Shown: positions 1 to 6,952, counted from the first letter of the stretch. The stretch: 11,056 bases of DNA from Asaia bogorensis (GCA_945871455.1 CAMBXJ010000087.1:1-11056), one strand, 5' to 3'. The notes: generated by a model from the letters alone, not told the origin. Made by a program: numbers and translations.

Positions 1-80
1 GCGTTGGCGGCCGCGTTGCCCGCCCCGATCACGAGCACGTCGACGGGGGAATAGGTGCCAAGGGTCATGGATCGGGTCAT
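1..80 (-). CDS. FAD-dependent oxidoreductase, N-terminal fragment (runs off the left edge)
   Basis: Only the first 26 codons are in the window. They read MTRSMTLGTYSPVDVLVIGA followed by GNAAANA. The stretch VDVLVIGAGNAA is a beta-strand followed by the glycine-rich GxGxxA dinucleotide loop of an N-terminal Rossmann fold. The G-N-A-A version recalls fumarate-reductase/tricarballylate-dehydrogenase type flavoproteins (TcuA-like), but the exact substrate cannot be told from so little. I chose the ATG at 80-78 because AGGA lies 8 nt upstream on the minus strand; the in-frame ATG at 68-66 is the alternative. The gene is divergent from the Lrp/AsnC-type regulator at 480, an arrangement in which such regulators often control their neighbour. 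That link is inference. Confidence 0.6.
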   Translation of the reverse strand, partial: MTRSMTLGTYSPVDVLVIGAGNAAAN

Positions 81-170
81 GGATTGGGTCCTGAAAGCCA
101 AGGTTGGCGGGACGGTGTGAGGCGATGGGAGGGTTGTCAATCGGCCGGAACGGCCGCAACGCTAACTGTC

Positions 171-390
171 GGGGGAAAGAAAGTTTCGGGGCTCCGCCCC
201 GGACCCCGCGAGGGCTTTGCCCTTCGAACCCACCAGGGGCTACGGCCCCTGGACCGCGATCCATTGGGTCCGGGTCGGCCCCCTTTCGCCCCTGACCCAA
301 TGAATGGCATCCAAGGCCCAGCCTTGGTAGGGGTCGAGGGGGCAAAGCCCCTCGCGGGGTCCGAGGCGGAGCCCCGAAGCTTTCTTTCCC
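171..390. repeat. Nested palindromic intergenic element with ~50-bp inverted arms
   Basis: The left arm (about 171-221) and right arm (about 341-390) are reverse complements over roughly 50 bp, with two mismatches and one single-base bulge. Between them lie further hairpins. CCAGGGGC/GCCCCTGG (233-252) is a perfect 8-bp stem with a TACG loop. CCATTGGGTC (261-270) faces GACCCAATG (294-302) and adjoining bases. CCAAGGC/GCCTTGG (311-327) has a 3-nt loop. Transcribed either way, the whole 220 bp would fold into a branched structure. No transposase or protein-coding signal is seen. Open frames through it read as arginine/proline/glycine-rich low-complexity sequence and are not genes. It resembles dispersed GC-rich palindromic (MITE/REP-like) repeats known in Acetobacteraceae; that assignment is from memory and inference. 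It lies between the divergent starts at 80 and 480. Confidence 0.8.
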
Positions 391-418
391 TTCCCCGGCC
401 GAGCAGGCAATCCCTCCC

Positions 419-446
419 TTGCAGTCCCCACTCCAAGCAATAATAT
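419..446 (+). promoter_or_regulatory. Candidate sigma-70 promoter of the Lrp/AsnC-family gene
   Basis: TTGCAG (419-424), a 16-nt spacer and TAATAT (441-446) make a fair -35/-10 pair in a short AT-rich island just outside the right arm of the palindromic element. Transcription would start near 453, leaving a leader of about 27 nt before the ATG at 480. This is a consensus match by eye only. Confidence 0.35.
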
Positions 447-479
447 TACGCGCAAGCCAGCATCCGGTCCCATGATCCC

Positions 480-965
480 ATGAAATTCCCCGCCTCCGAG
501 GCGCCGATCCAACTCGACGCCATTGACCGCCGAATCCTGGCAACGCTGCAGGAAGAAGGCCGCATCACCAATATCGAACTGTCGCGGCGCGCGGGCATTT
601 CCGCCCCGCCCTGCCTGCGCCGGGTGCGCACCCTGGAAGAGGCCGGCGTCATCCGCGGCTACCACGCCGATCCCGACCCCCAGAAACTCGGCTGGGAGAT
701 CACCTTTTTCGCGATCGTCGGCCTGGACAGCCAGAAAGAGAGCGTGCTGTCCGGGTTCGAGCAACTCGTGGCAACCTGGCCGGAGGTGCGGGAATGCCAC
801 ATGATCCGGGGCGGCGGCGATTTCCTGCTGCGGCTGGTGGCGCGCGATACCGCGCATGAAAACCAGTTGACCCAGCGCCTGACCGGGTCCCCCACCGTCA
901 GCCGGGTGCAGACCTTGCAGACCATCCGCACCAGCCGCAGCCTGGCCGGGGTGCCGTTGGCGTAG
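480..965 (+). CDS. Lrp/AsnC-family transcriptional regulator
   Basis: The protein is 161 residues, the normal length for the Lrp/AsnC (feast/famine) family. Residues ~12-60 form the N-terminal winged helix-turn-helix: LDAIDRRILATLQEEGRI opens it, and ELSRRAGISAPPCLRRVRTL is the recognition part, followed by EEAGVIRGYHA. Residues ~70-145 fit the RAM (amino-acid-binding, oligomerising) domain, including WPEVRECHMIRGGGDFLLRLVA and the C-terminal VQTLQTIRTSR strand. Members bind DNA as dimers to octamers and respond to amino acids. The ligand here cannot be inferred. The ATG at 480 is the only sensible start, since the ATG at 472 hits a stop at once; the Shine-Dalgarno is weak. A promoter-like pair lies at 419-446. 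The gene stands alone, divergent from the flavoprotein at 80, which is a plausible target along with autoregulation. Confidence 0.93.
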   Translation: MKFPASEAPIQLDAIDRRILATLQEEGRITNIELSRRAGISAPPCLRRVRTLEEAGVIRGYHADPDPQKLGWEITFFAIVGLDSQKESVLSGFEQLVATWPEVRECHMIRGGGDFLLRLVARDTAHENQLTQRLTGSPTVSRVQTLQTIRTSRSLAGVPLA

Positions 966-1003
966 GGCGGGCTCGCTTGGACCGGCTTCCCGGGACCCGC
1001 CTC

Positions 1004-1031
1004 TTGACGGTGCGGACAGCTCTTGTATCCG
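1004..1031 (+). promoter_or_regulatory. Candidate promoter upstream of the GT2-GtrA gene
   Basis: CTTGACG contains TTGACG at 1004-1009. A 16-nt spacer leads to TATCCG (1026-1031). The -35 is good and fits the alphaproteobacterial CTTGAC preference, but the -10 is weak. Transcription would start around 1038, about 65 nt before the ATG at 1104. No clear terminator separates it from the Lrp-type gene, so read-through is also possible. Confidence 0.3.
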
Positions 1032-1103
1032 GTCCGCCGTCGCGATCCACGTGCCGCGACGCGCCCGGTTCGTGGCGGGGTTCAGCACGATGACAGGGCA
1101 GGC

Positions 1104-2228
1104 ATGACCGATCTTCCATCCCGACACCCGCGGGCCGACACCACGCCGGTGCTGAGCGTTATCGTGCCCAGCTACAACGAACGCCCGAACGTGGCGCCGA
1201 TGATCGAGAAACTCGACCTGGCGCTGGCGGGCATCGCCTGGGAAGTCATCTATGTCGACGATGACAGCCCCGACGGCACGGCGGCCGAGGTGCGCCGCAT
1301 CGCCCAGGACGACCCCCGGGTCCGCTGCATCCGCCGAATCGGCCGCCGCGGTCTGGCCTCCGCCGTGATCGAGGGGGCCTTGTCGTCCTCCGCCGAGTTC
1401 GTCGCGGTGATCGACGGCGACATGCAGCATGACGAGACGCGGCTGCCGGAGATGCTGGCGGCGTTGCGCGACGGACGTTACGAACTGGTGGTGGCCAGCC
1501 GTCACGTGGAAGGCGGCGACAATGCCGGCCTGTCCAGCCGCTGGAGGCATATCCTGTCCGACGGCGGCATCTGGCTGGCCCGGATGTTCCTGCCGGTGCC
1601 GCTGACCGACCCGATGAGCGGGTTCTTCATGATGCCCCGAACCCGGTTCGAGGACCTGGCGCGCGGCCTGACCGGGCAAGGCTTCAAGATCCTGCTGGAC
1701 CTGGTGCTCAGTTCCCCCGAGCCGTTGCGGGTCAAGGAAGTGCCGGCCCGTTTCCGCGAACGGGTGGCGGGCGAGAGCAAGCTGGACGCCCTGGTGATGA
1801 TGCAGTTTGGCGGCCTGCTGCTGGACAAGGTGTTCGGCGGACTGTTGCCGCAGCGGTTTTTCTCGTTCGGGCTGGTCGGCGCGCTGGGCGTCCTGGTCCA
1901 TCTGGCGGTGCTGGGGGGGCTGCGGCAAACCACCGGGCTGGGGTTCGAGATCGAGCAGACCATCGCCACCATCGTCGCCATGGTGTTCAATTTCCAGTTG
2001 AACAACGCGATCACCTACCGGGAGCAGCGGTTGCGGGGTCCTCGGCTGTGGCGGGGATTGCTGGTGTTCATGCTGGTCTGCGGCGTCGGCGCGATTGCCA
2101 ATATCGGCATTGCCCAGGTGCTGTATGAGTCCCGCGCCACCTGGACCGTGGCCGGCGCGATCGGCGCGATGATCGGGGTGGTGTGGAACTACGCGGTGTC
2201 CTCGACCCTGGTCTGGCGCGCCCGATGA
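1104..2228 (+). CDS. Polyprenyl-phosphate GT2 glycosyltransferase fused to a GtrA-like membrane domain
   Basis: The protein is 374 residues from the ATG at 1104, which has AGGGCAGGC just upstream. The open frame extends to a TTG at 1023, but that extension is arginine-rich and precedes the conserved fold. Residues ~15-240 are a family-2 glycosyltransferase of the dolichol-phosphate mannosyltransferase type. They show LSVIVPSYNER (17-27), VDDDSPDGT (51-59), the metal-binding DGD (104-106) followed by MQHDE, and the RFRERVAGESKL segment. From ~250 to the end, RFFSFGLVGALGVLVHLAVL opens a GtrA-like domain of about four membrane helices, ending NYAVSSTLVWRAR. The enzyme should transfer a sugar from a nucleotide donor to polyprenyl phosphate on the cytoplasmic face. 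GtrA-type domains are associated with flipping or anchoring of the product. The sugar (mannose, glucose or other) cannot be told. The downstream GT39 gene is the likely consumer. Confidence 0.9.
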   Translation: MTDLPSRHPRADTTPVLSVIVPSYNERPNVAPMIEKLDLALAGIAWEVIYVDDDSPDGTAAEVRRIAQDDPRVRCIRRIGRRGLASAVIEGALSSSAEFVAVIDGDMQHDETRLPEMLAALRDGRYELVVASRHVEGGDNAGLSSRWRHILSDGGIWLARMFLPVPLTDPMSGFFMMPRTRFEDLARGLTGQGFKILLDLVLSSPEPLRVKEVPARFRERVAGESKLDALVMMQFGGLLLDKVFGGLLPQRFFSFGLVGALGVLVHLAVLGGLRQTTGLGFEIEQTIATIVAMVFNFQLNNAITYREQRLRGPRLWRGLLVFMLVCGVGAIANIGIAQVLYESRATWTVAGAIGAMIGVVWNYAVSSTLVWRAR

Positions 2229-2339
2229 TGTGCGGCTTCTCGGCGGCTGGCTCCGCCCGCGCGCGCGCATCCCGGGCAGCGCCGCACGCACGAGGCCTCC
2301 TATTCCGATAGGTCCAACCGACGTGTTGCGCCGCTGGGG

Positions 2340-3902
2340 ATGCACGGGGCCCGCGCGGGCATGACGGGGGACGGATCGGGGCGCCGCGGGGTTTTGCCGG
2401 ATCGGCGAGCGCGTCCGGCGATCTGGATCGGCGCCATCATCGTCCTGACCGCGATCCGTCTGCTGGTCGCGGCGCTGGCACCGCTCGCCCCGGACGAGAC
2501 CTATTACTGGATTTGGTCGCGGGCACTTGCGCCAGGCTATCTCGACCACCCGCCCATGGTGGCGGTTTGGATCCGGGCTGGAACCGCGATCTTCGGCGAC
2601 ACCGCCCTCGGCATCCGCCTCCTCGGGCCGCTGTCCGCCGCGCTCGGTTCCTGGCTGCTGGCGGACGCGGCCAACCGGCTGCTGCCGCACCGGGGCGCCG
2701 GCCCGCTGGCCGCGATCCTGCTCAACGCCACCCTGCTGATGGGCGTGGGGTCCGTGATCATGACGCCCGACACGCCGCTGATCTTCTTCTGGACCGCCAC
2801 GATCTGGGCCGCGTCGCGGTTGGCCGCACCGCGTTCCGCATCGGCGGAGACACCGGCCGTCGCCAATGGCCTCGGGTGGTGGCTCCTCACCGGTGCCTTT
2901 GCCGGCCTGGCACTCGCGAGCAAATATACCGCCGTCTTCCTGTGGTGCGGCATCGGCGCGTGGCTGCTGCTCTCGCCCGCGATGCGGCCCTGGCTGTATC
3001 GTTCGGCACCCTGGATCGCGTCCCTGTTGGGGGGGGCGATGATCCTGCCGGTCCTGATCTGGAATGCCGATCATGGCTGGGCCGGGCTGTTGCGCCAGGG
3101 CAGCCGGATCAACGACTGGCAGCCGGAACGCGGCGTGCAGTTCGTCGCCGAACTGATCGGCGGGCAGGCCGGCCTGGCGACACCGGGCCTGTGGGCGCTG
3201 AGCCTGGCCGGTATCGTCCTGGCCATCCGCCAGGCGGTACGGACGCGAAACCCGGGATGGGTTCTGCTCGCGACCTTGACGGTCCCACCCGCCGTCTTTT
3301 TCTGCCAGCACGCCATCGGCGACCGGGTGCAGGGCAACTGGCCGGCGATCCTGTATCCGGCCGCCATGATCGCCGCGGCGGGGCTGACGGGGCCAGTCTG
3401 GGTCCGGCTGTTGCGTCCCGCCGTCGCGCTGGGTCTGGGCCTGACCGCTCTGGCCTATGTCCAGGCGGTGAGCCACCTCCTTCCGATCCCGACCCGGCTT
3501 GACCCGATCGCGCTGCGACTGGCCGGTTGGGACGGTCTGGCATCCCAGATCGACGCCATTCGGCGCGACACGGGCGCCAGCTTCGTCGCGGTCGACCAAT
3601 ACGCGCTGGCGTCGGAACTCACGCATGGTCTGTCCCGCGAGGCCACCGTACTCGGCGCCGAATCGCGATGGGCGCTGATGGATTTGCCGCGCGCGGATAT
3701 GCAGGGGCGCGATGGGTTGCTGGTGCGCGACATGCGTTATGGCGATCGGCTCGATCCGTCGGTCTGGGTGGACGGCGTGCTGATTGGCCAGGCAGCGCGG
3801 ACCGCGCGTGGCACCGCGCTGGAACGGTTCAACATTTTCCATGTCCGGGTGGCGCGGGCCGAGGACCCTGCCCTGGTCGTGCTGCCCCGCCCGCGCCCCT
3901 GA
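2340..3902 (+). CDS. GT39 family (ArnT/PMT-like) membrane glycosyltransferase
   Basis: This is a 520-residue multi-pass membrane protein. The first helix (about 28-47, starting IWIGAIIVLTAIRLL) is followed by the family's signature acidic periplasmic loop. That loop carries PDETYYWIWSR (D52, E53) and GYLDHPPMVA (D69, H70), where the catalytic/lipid-donor site of ArnT and protein O-mannosyltransferases lies. About ten more hydrophobic segments follow, then a soluble C-terminal part with mixed charge. GT39 enzymes move a sugar from a polyprenyl-phosphate carrier to lipid A, protein or another acceptor on the outer face of the inner membrane. The acceptor here is unknown. The gene lies 111 bp after the GT2-GtrA gene on the same strand, and the two form a donor-maker/donor-user pair. 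The start is uncertain: ATG 2340 or in-frame ATG 2361, neither with a good Shine-Dalgarno. Confidence 0.88.
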   Translation: MHGARAGMTGDGSGRRGVLPDRRARPAIWIGAIIVLTAIRLLVAALAPLAPDETYYWIWSRALAPGYLDHPPMVAVWIRAGTAIFGDTALGIRLLGPLSAALGSWLLADAANRLLPHRGAGPLAAILLNATLLMGVGSVIMTPDTPLIFFWTATIWAASRLAAPRSASAETPAVANGLGWWLLTGAFAGLALASKYTAVFLWCGIGAWLLLSPAMRPWLYRSAPWIASLLGGAMILPVLIWNADHGWAGLLRQGSRINDWQPERGVQFVAELIGGQAGLATPGLWALSLAGIVLAIRQAVRTRNPGWVLLATLTVPPAVFFCQHAIGDRVQGNWPAILYPAAMIAAAGLTGPVWVRLLRPAVALGLGLTALAYVQAVSHLLPIPTRLDPIALRLAGWDGLASQIDAIRRDTGASFVAVDQYALASELTHGLSREATVLGAESRWALMDLPRADMQGRDGLLVRDMRYGDRLDPSVWVDGVLIGQAARTARGTALERFNIFHVRVARAEDPALVVLPRPRP

Positions 3903-4066
3903 GGCGGATCGTATCCGGCGATCACGGCCAAGGGACAGCCAGGGGCCGAGTTGACGGATCGAGCCCGGCAATGGCGATGAGGGGCGCCGTGGTTTAATGT
4001 TTGGCACTTATCGCGTTGGCTGTTGATCCGGCTTTGGTACCCACCTGATGGGTGCGCGCTTTCTCT

Positions 4067-4294
4067 TCCGCAAGGGCCTCACACGGAGGACACCGAGGAC
4101 CACGGTGTGGCACGGAGGCGTTTGGCGGTCAGCAGGACGCCTCTCCGGATATCGATGCGATGGCGCATCCGGGCGCATGGTTGGCGGAGGTCTGCCGGGC
4201 TACCGACCGTCACTGTCTGGGCTTCCAGGTTTCCTCGCCCCGGCTCCGTGACCCACCGTGGTTCTCGGTGTCCTCCGTGTGAGGCCCTTGCGGA
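4067..4294. repeat. Inverted-repeat element with 54-bp arms in a convergent intergenic region
   Basis: Arms 4067-4120 and 4241-4294 are reverse complements at 50 of 54 positions. The outer 31 bases are perfect, and the motif CACGGAGGACACCGAG lies within them. The 120-bp interior holds a further hairpin: GATGCG (4154-4159) and CGCATC (4164-4169) are nested inside CCGGAT (4145-4150) and ATCCGG (4167-4172), which share bases. No coding signal or transposase is present. The CACGGAGGACAC theme recalls dispersed repeats seen in several bacterial groups (from memory). It differs in sequence from the element at 171-390. It occupies most of the 476-bp gap (3903-4378) between the ends of the GT39 gene (plus) and trmJ (minus). 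Transcripts from either side would enter a very stable hairpin, so it may act as a bidirectional transcript end. The rest of the gap (3903-4066, 4295-4378) shows nothing I can name. Confidence 0.8.
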
Positions 4295-4378
4295 CCGTCC
4301 AGCACGCGCCCGCCAGGTTGGTAACAAGGCTATATCAACAACCACTGCAAAAGAGGCTGATGTTTCGACCGGTTGGGG

Positions 4379-5170
4379 TTACGCCCCATCCTCCTGCCGG
4401 CCACGCTGGCGCCGGCCGATCGCCAGTTCCGTGACGATGCCGTGCAGAGTCCGTAACTCCTGCTCGGTCACCTCCCCGCGTTCGAACAAATGCCGGATGT
4501 TGCGCACCATGCCGGGCCGTTTGGGCAGGTTGCGCAGGAAGCCGCAGGCGTCCAGCTCGTCGGTCAGATGGGTCAGGAAATTGTCCAACTGTCCCTTGTT
4601 CGCCACTTGCGATTCGTTGGTCATCAGGGTGCGGGGCAAGGTGACATCGTCGGCGCTCCACCACTCATAGGCCATGATCATCACGGCCTGCGCGAGATTC
4701 AGCGACATGAATGCCGGGTTCAGCGGATAGCGGATCAGCGCGTCGGTCCGCGCCATGTCGTCATTGTCCAACCCCGCCCGCTCTGGCCCGAACAACAGGC
4801 CGGCGCGCAGGCCGCGGCTGGCGATTTCCCGCAATTCGACGGCGGCGCCCCGCGCGGTCATGACGGGTTTGACAATGTGGCGCGGTCGCGGACAGGTCGC
4901 GAACACGTGGTGCAGGTCGGCCGCGGCGTCGGCCACGGTTTCGTGCACCGTCAGATCGTCCAGGATGCGGTCCGCGCCAGACGACATGCGCCACGCCTTC
5001 TCCTGCGGCCAGCCGTCCCGCGGCGCCACCAGGCGCATGTGGAACAGCCCGCCATTCGCCATGGCGCGGGCACAGGCGCCGATATTGTCGGCGAGTTGCG
5101 GCCGCACCAGGATCACCACCGGCGCATTGCCGATCGGACGCAAATCGGCGCCGCCGTCGCGCCCGGTCAC
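4379..5170 (-). CDS. trmJ: TrmJ-type tRNA 2'-O-methyltransferase (SpoU/SPOUT family)
   Basis: The 263-residue product carries the three SPOUT motifs in order. NIGACARAM (29-37) is motif 1 with its conserved asparagine and arginine. FGPERAGL (127-134) is motif 2, and YPLNPAFMSLNLAQAV (148-163) is motif 3. Motifs 2 and 3 form the trefoil knot that binds S-adenosylmethionine. The length, the AYEWW segment and the helical C-terminal extension fit TrmJ, which methylates the 2'-hydroxyl of residue 32 in tRNA anticodon loops. A related TrmH-family specificity cannot be excluded. The start is a GTG at 5170-5168 with GAGGGGG six nt upstream; the nearby ATGs are out of frame. It lies 100 bp downstream of cysS on the same strand and is probably co-transcribed. 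Its leader is built of tandem 14-bp repeats. Confidence 0.9.
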   Translation of the reverse strand: MTGRDGGADLRPIGNAPVVILVRPQLADNIGACARAMANGGLFHMRLVAPRDGWPQEKAWRMSSGADRILDDLTVHETVADAAADLHHVFATCPRPRHIVKPVMTARGAAVELREIASRGLRAGLLFGPERAGLDNDDMARTDALIRYPLNPAFMSLNLAQAVMIMAYEWWSADDVTLPRTLMTNESQVANKGQLDNFLTHLTDELDACGFLRNLPKRPGMVRNIRHLFERGEVTEQELRTLHGIVTELAIGRRQRGRQEDGA

Positions 5171-5212
5171 GCGAACCCCCTCATGCGAACCCCCTCATGC
5201 GAACCCCGTCCT
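5171..5212 (-). repeat. Three tandem 14-bp repeats forming the trmJ leader and ribosome binding site
   Basis: On the minus strand the units are AGGACGGGGTTCGC (5212-5199), ATGAGGGGGTTCGC (5198-5185) and the same again (5184-5171), followed directly by the trmJ GTG. The last two are identical. A degenerate relative, ATGACGGGGTTC, lies at 5263-5252. Each perfect unit carries an ATG and a GAGGGGG Shine-Dalgarno-like tract placed to serve the next start. Because 14 is not a multiple of 3, each ATG opens a 5-codon frame (MRGFA) whose TGA overlaps the following start as ATGA or GTGA. Confidence 0.85.
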
Positions 5213-5240
5213 GCATGCCTTGGCATGTGCGCTCGGCCAT
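5181..5240 (-). CDS. Candidate 19-codon leader ORF between cysS and trmJ
   Basis: The frame from ATG 5240-5238 reads MAERTCQGMQDGVRMRGFA and stops. AGGAG lies six nt upstream, the best Shine-Dalgarno in this junction. The TGA (5183-5181) overlaps the next ATG (5184-5182) as ATGA. That ATG opens a 5-codon frame whose TGA in turn overlaps the trmJ GTG. The peptide has no recognisable family and no run of a regulatory amino acid. If translated, its role would be coupling ribosomes into trmJ. The frame is short and could be chance, so it is offered only as a candidate. Confidence 0.25.
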   Translation of the reverse strand: MAERTCQGMQDGVRMRGFA

Positions 5241-5270
5241 GCGCATCTCCTGAACCCCGTCATCGGACGG

Positions 5271-6623
5271 TCAGCTTGCGCGTCGCCATGTCGTGCCTTT
5301 CGGCCCGTCCTCCAGCACGATGCCCTGCGTCAGCAGATCGGCGCGGATCGCATCCGCCCGGGCGAAGTCCCGCGCCTTGCGTGCCGAGAGCCGGTCGGCG
5401 ATCGCCGCCTCGATGGCCGTCGCATCGTCGGTGCCCCCCCGGAACCAGGCCTCCGGTTCGGCGGCCAGCACCCCCAGAAGCGTGCCGGCCGCCCGCAAGC
5501 CACGGGCCGCATTGAAATCGCCGGCCAGGGTTTTGTCGGCCAGCGCGTGCATCGCGGACAATGCCAGCGGCGTGTTCAGATCGTCGCACAGCGCATCCAT
5601 CACCGCGGCTGGCATCTCCGCCGTCCCGTCGACATCGGGAAATCGTGCCAACGCCCGATAGAACCGGTCCAGGTCGCCGCGCGTTTCCGCCAGCGCCGCG
5701 TCGGAGAAATCCAGGGACGCCCGGTAATGCGACCGCAGCAGCAGCAGCCGCACCGCCTCCCCAGGTGCCTTGGCCAGCACGTCGCGAACGGTGAAGAAAT
5801 TGCCCAGGCTCTTGGACATCTTCTCCCCGTTCACCAGCAGCATGCCGTTATGCATCCAGTAGCGAGCGAACACGCTGCCCGGGAACGCGCAGATGCTCTG
5901 CGTCAGTTCGTTTTCGTGATGCGGAAAGATCAGGTCGGACCCGCCGCCATGGATGTCGAAACTCTCGCCCAGGTAGCGCCAGGCCATGGCCGAGCATTCG
6001 ATGTGCCACCCAGGCCGGCCGCGGCCCCATGGGCTGTCCCAACCGGGCAGGTCGTCGGTGGACGGTTTCCACAGCACGAAGTCGCCGGCATCGCGCTTAT
6101 AGGGCGCGACATCGATCCGCGCCCCGGCCAGCAATTCCTCCGGGCTGCGGCCGGACAGGTGACCGTACCGCTCATAGCTGCGCACCGCGAACAGGACGTG
6201 ACCTTCCGCCTCATAGGCATGGCCGGACGCGATCAGCCGTTGCGTCAACGCGATCATCTCGGCCACGTGGGCGGTAGCCCGAGGCTCCTCGTCCGGCGGT
6301 AGCGCGCCGAGGGCGGCCATGTCGGACTGGTAGTCGGCCGTGGTGCGGGCAGTGATGGCGCCGATCGGCTCCCCGCTTTCCCGGGACCGCGCGTTGATCT
6401 TGTCGTCGATGTCGGTGATGTTCCGGACATAGGTGACACGCGGAAAAAGCCGGCGCAGCAGGCGCAGCAGAACGTCGAACACCACGACGGGTCGCGCGTT
6501 GCCGAAGTGAGCCAGATCATAGACCGTCGGTCCACAAACATACATGCGCACATGGGCTGGATCGATCGGGACGAACCGCTCCTTCCGGCGGGTCAGACCG
6601 TTGTGGACGAACAATTCAGGCAT
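5271..6623 (-). CDS. cysS: Cysteinyl-tRNA synthetase
   Basis: The 450-residue protein is of normal length for this class I aminoacyl-tRNA synthetase, which charges tRNA-Cys with cysteine in the cytoplasm. The signature CGPTVYDLAHFGNAR occupies residues 30-44, with HFGN (39-42) as the HIGH motif. KMSKS is at 268-272. The four expected zinc ligands that recognise the cysteine thiol are present: C30, C210 (in HIECSAMAW), H235 and E239 (in PHHENE). TDIDDKI and GGGSDLIFPHHENE are further family blocks. The C-terminal helical anticodon-binding part ends GTTWRRAS. The ATG at 6623 begins MPELFVHNGLTRRKE, the usual N-terminal strand, with a weak TTAGGT upstream. It is the first gene of a minus-strand pair with trmJ. 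Nothing is missing or unusual. Confidence 0.97.
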   Translation of the reverse strand: MPELFVHNGLTRRKERFVPIDPAHVRMYVCGPTVYDLAHFGNARPVVVFDVLLRLLRRLFPRVTYVRNITDIDDKINARSRESGEPIGAITARTTADYQSDMAALGALPPDEEPRATAHVAEMIALTQRLIASGHAYEAEGHVLFAVRSYERYGHLSGRSPEELLAGARIDVAPYKRDAGDFVLWKPSTDDLPGWDSPWGRGRPGWHIECSAMAWRYLGESFDIHGGGSDLIFPHHENELTQSICAFPGSVFARYWMHNGMLLVNGEKMSKSLGNFFTVRDVLAKAPGEAVRLLLLRSHYRASLDFSDAALAETRGDLDRFYRALARFPDVDGTAEMPAAVMDALCDDLNTPLALSAMHALADKTLAGDFNAARGLRAAGTLLGVLAAEPEAWFRGGTDDATAIEAAIADRLSARKARDFARADAIRADLLTQGIVLEDGPKGTTWRRAS

Positions 6624-6808
6624 GTGCGTGAGACCTAACGGGACAAGTCTGCTTTGTCGGTCAAACCGGTCGACGAATCAATGTGGATCGTGTCGGGTCT
6701 AGCATGCGGGGCACGCGTCGTTGAATGCGTGCAATTTTCGGCGGAACACAATCGTGGGAAATTTATCTTCGGATTTATAATCCATTAACGTGAATAATAA
6801 GACCTGAT

Positions 6809-6839
6809 CCCGCCCCACGCCCCCGCCTCCCACCGCCCC
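6809..6839 (-). other. G-quadruplex motif upstream of cysS
   Basis: The plus strand has five cytosine runs at 6809-6811, 6813-6816, 6820-6824, 6829-6831 and 6836-6839, with loops of 1, 3, 4 and 4 nt. The minus strand therefore has five G-runs of 3-5, which satisfies the classical G3+N1-7 rule with one run to spare. It lies about 190 bp upstream of the cysS start, on the non-template strand for cysS. Whether it folds or regulates is not shown by sequence. Confidence 0.6.
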
Positions 6840-6952
6840 GCCTCCACCACTCGGATTTCGTCGGCTAAATCCAGCACGGGATCGGGACGGAACAGGTGCA
6901 ATAAGGCGGTGGCTCAAATCAGGTGAAACGAATTTTTTCCGATCTTGTGATA

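Noticed and set aside
84..443. Short Arg/Pro/Gly-rich reading frames in both strands
   Set aside because: They are translations of the palindromic element, with no ribosome binding site or family features.
2258..2268. Alternating CG tract (possible Z-DNA) in the GT2-GT39 gap
   Set aside because: It is too short and expected at this GC content to carry meaning.
240..4007. A 1255-codon open frame on the minus strand
   Set aside because: It is antisense to the Lrp-type, GT2-GtrA and GT39 genes, all with clear family motifs. The translation is low-complexity Arg/Gln/Pro/His-rich and crosses the palindromic element. It is open only because of high GC and codon bias.
4023..4670. A 215-codon plus-strand frame and several overlapping frames across the convergent gap
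   Set aside because: They run through the inverted-repeat element and then antisense to the end of trmJ, with no protein features.
4755..6302. A 515-codon plus-strand open frame
   Set aside because: It is the shadow of cysS and the 5' part of trmJ, with no family motifs.
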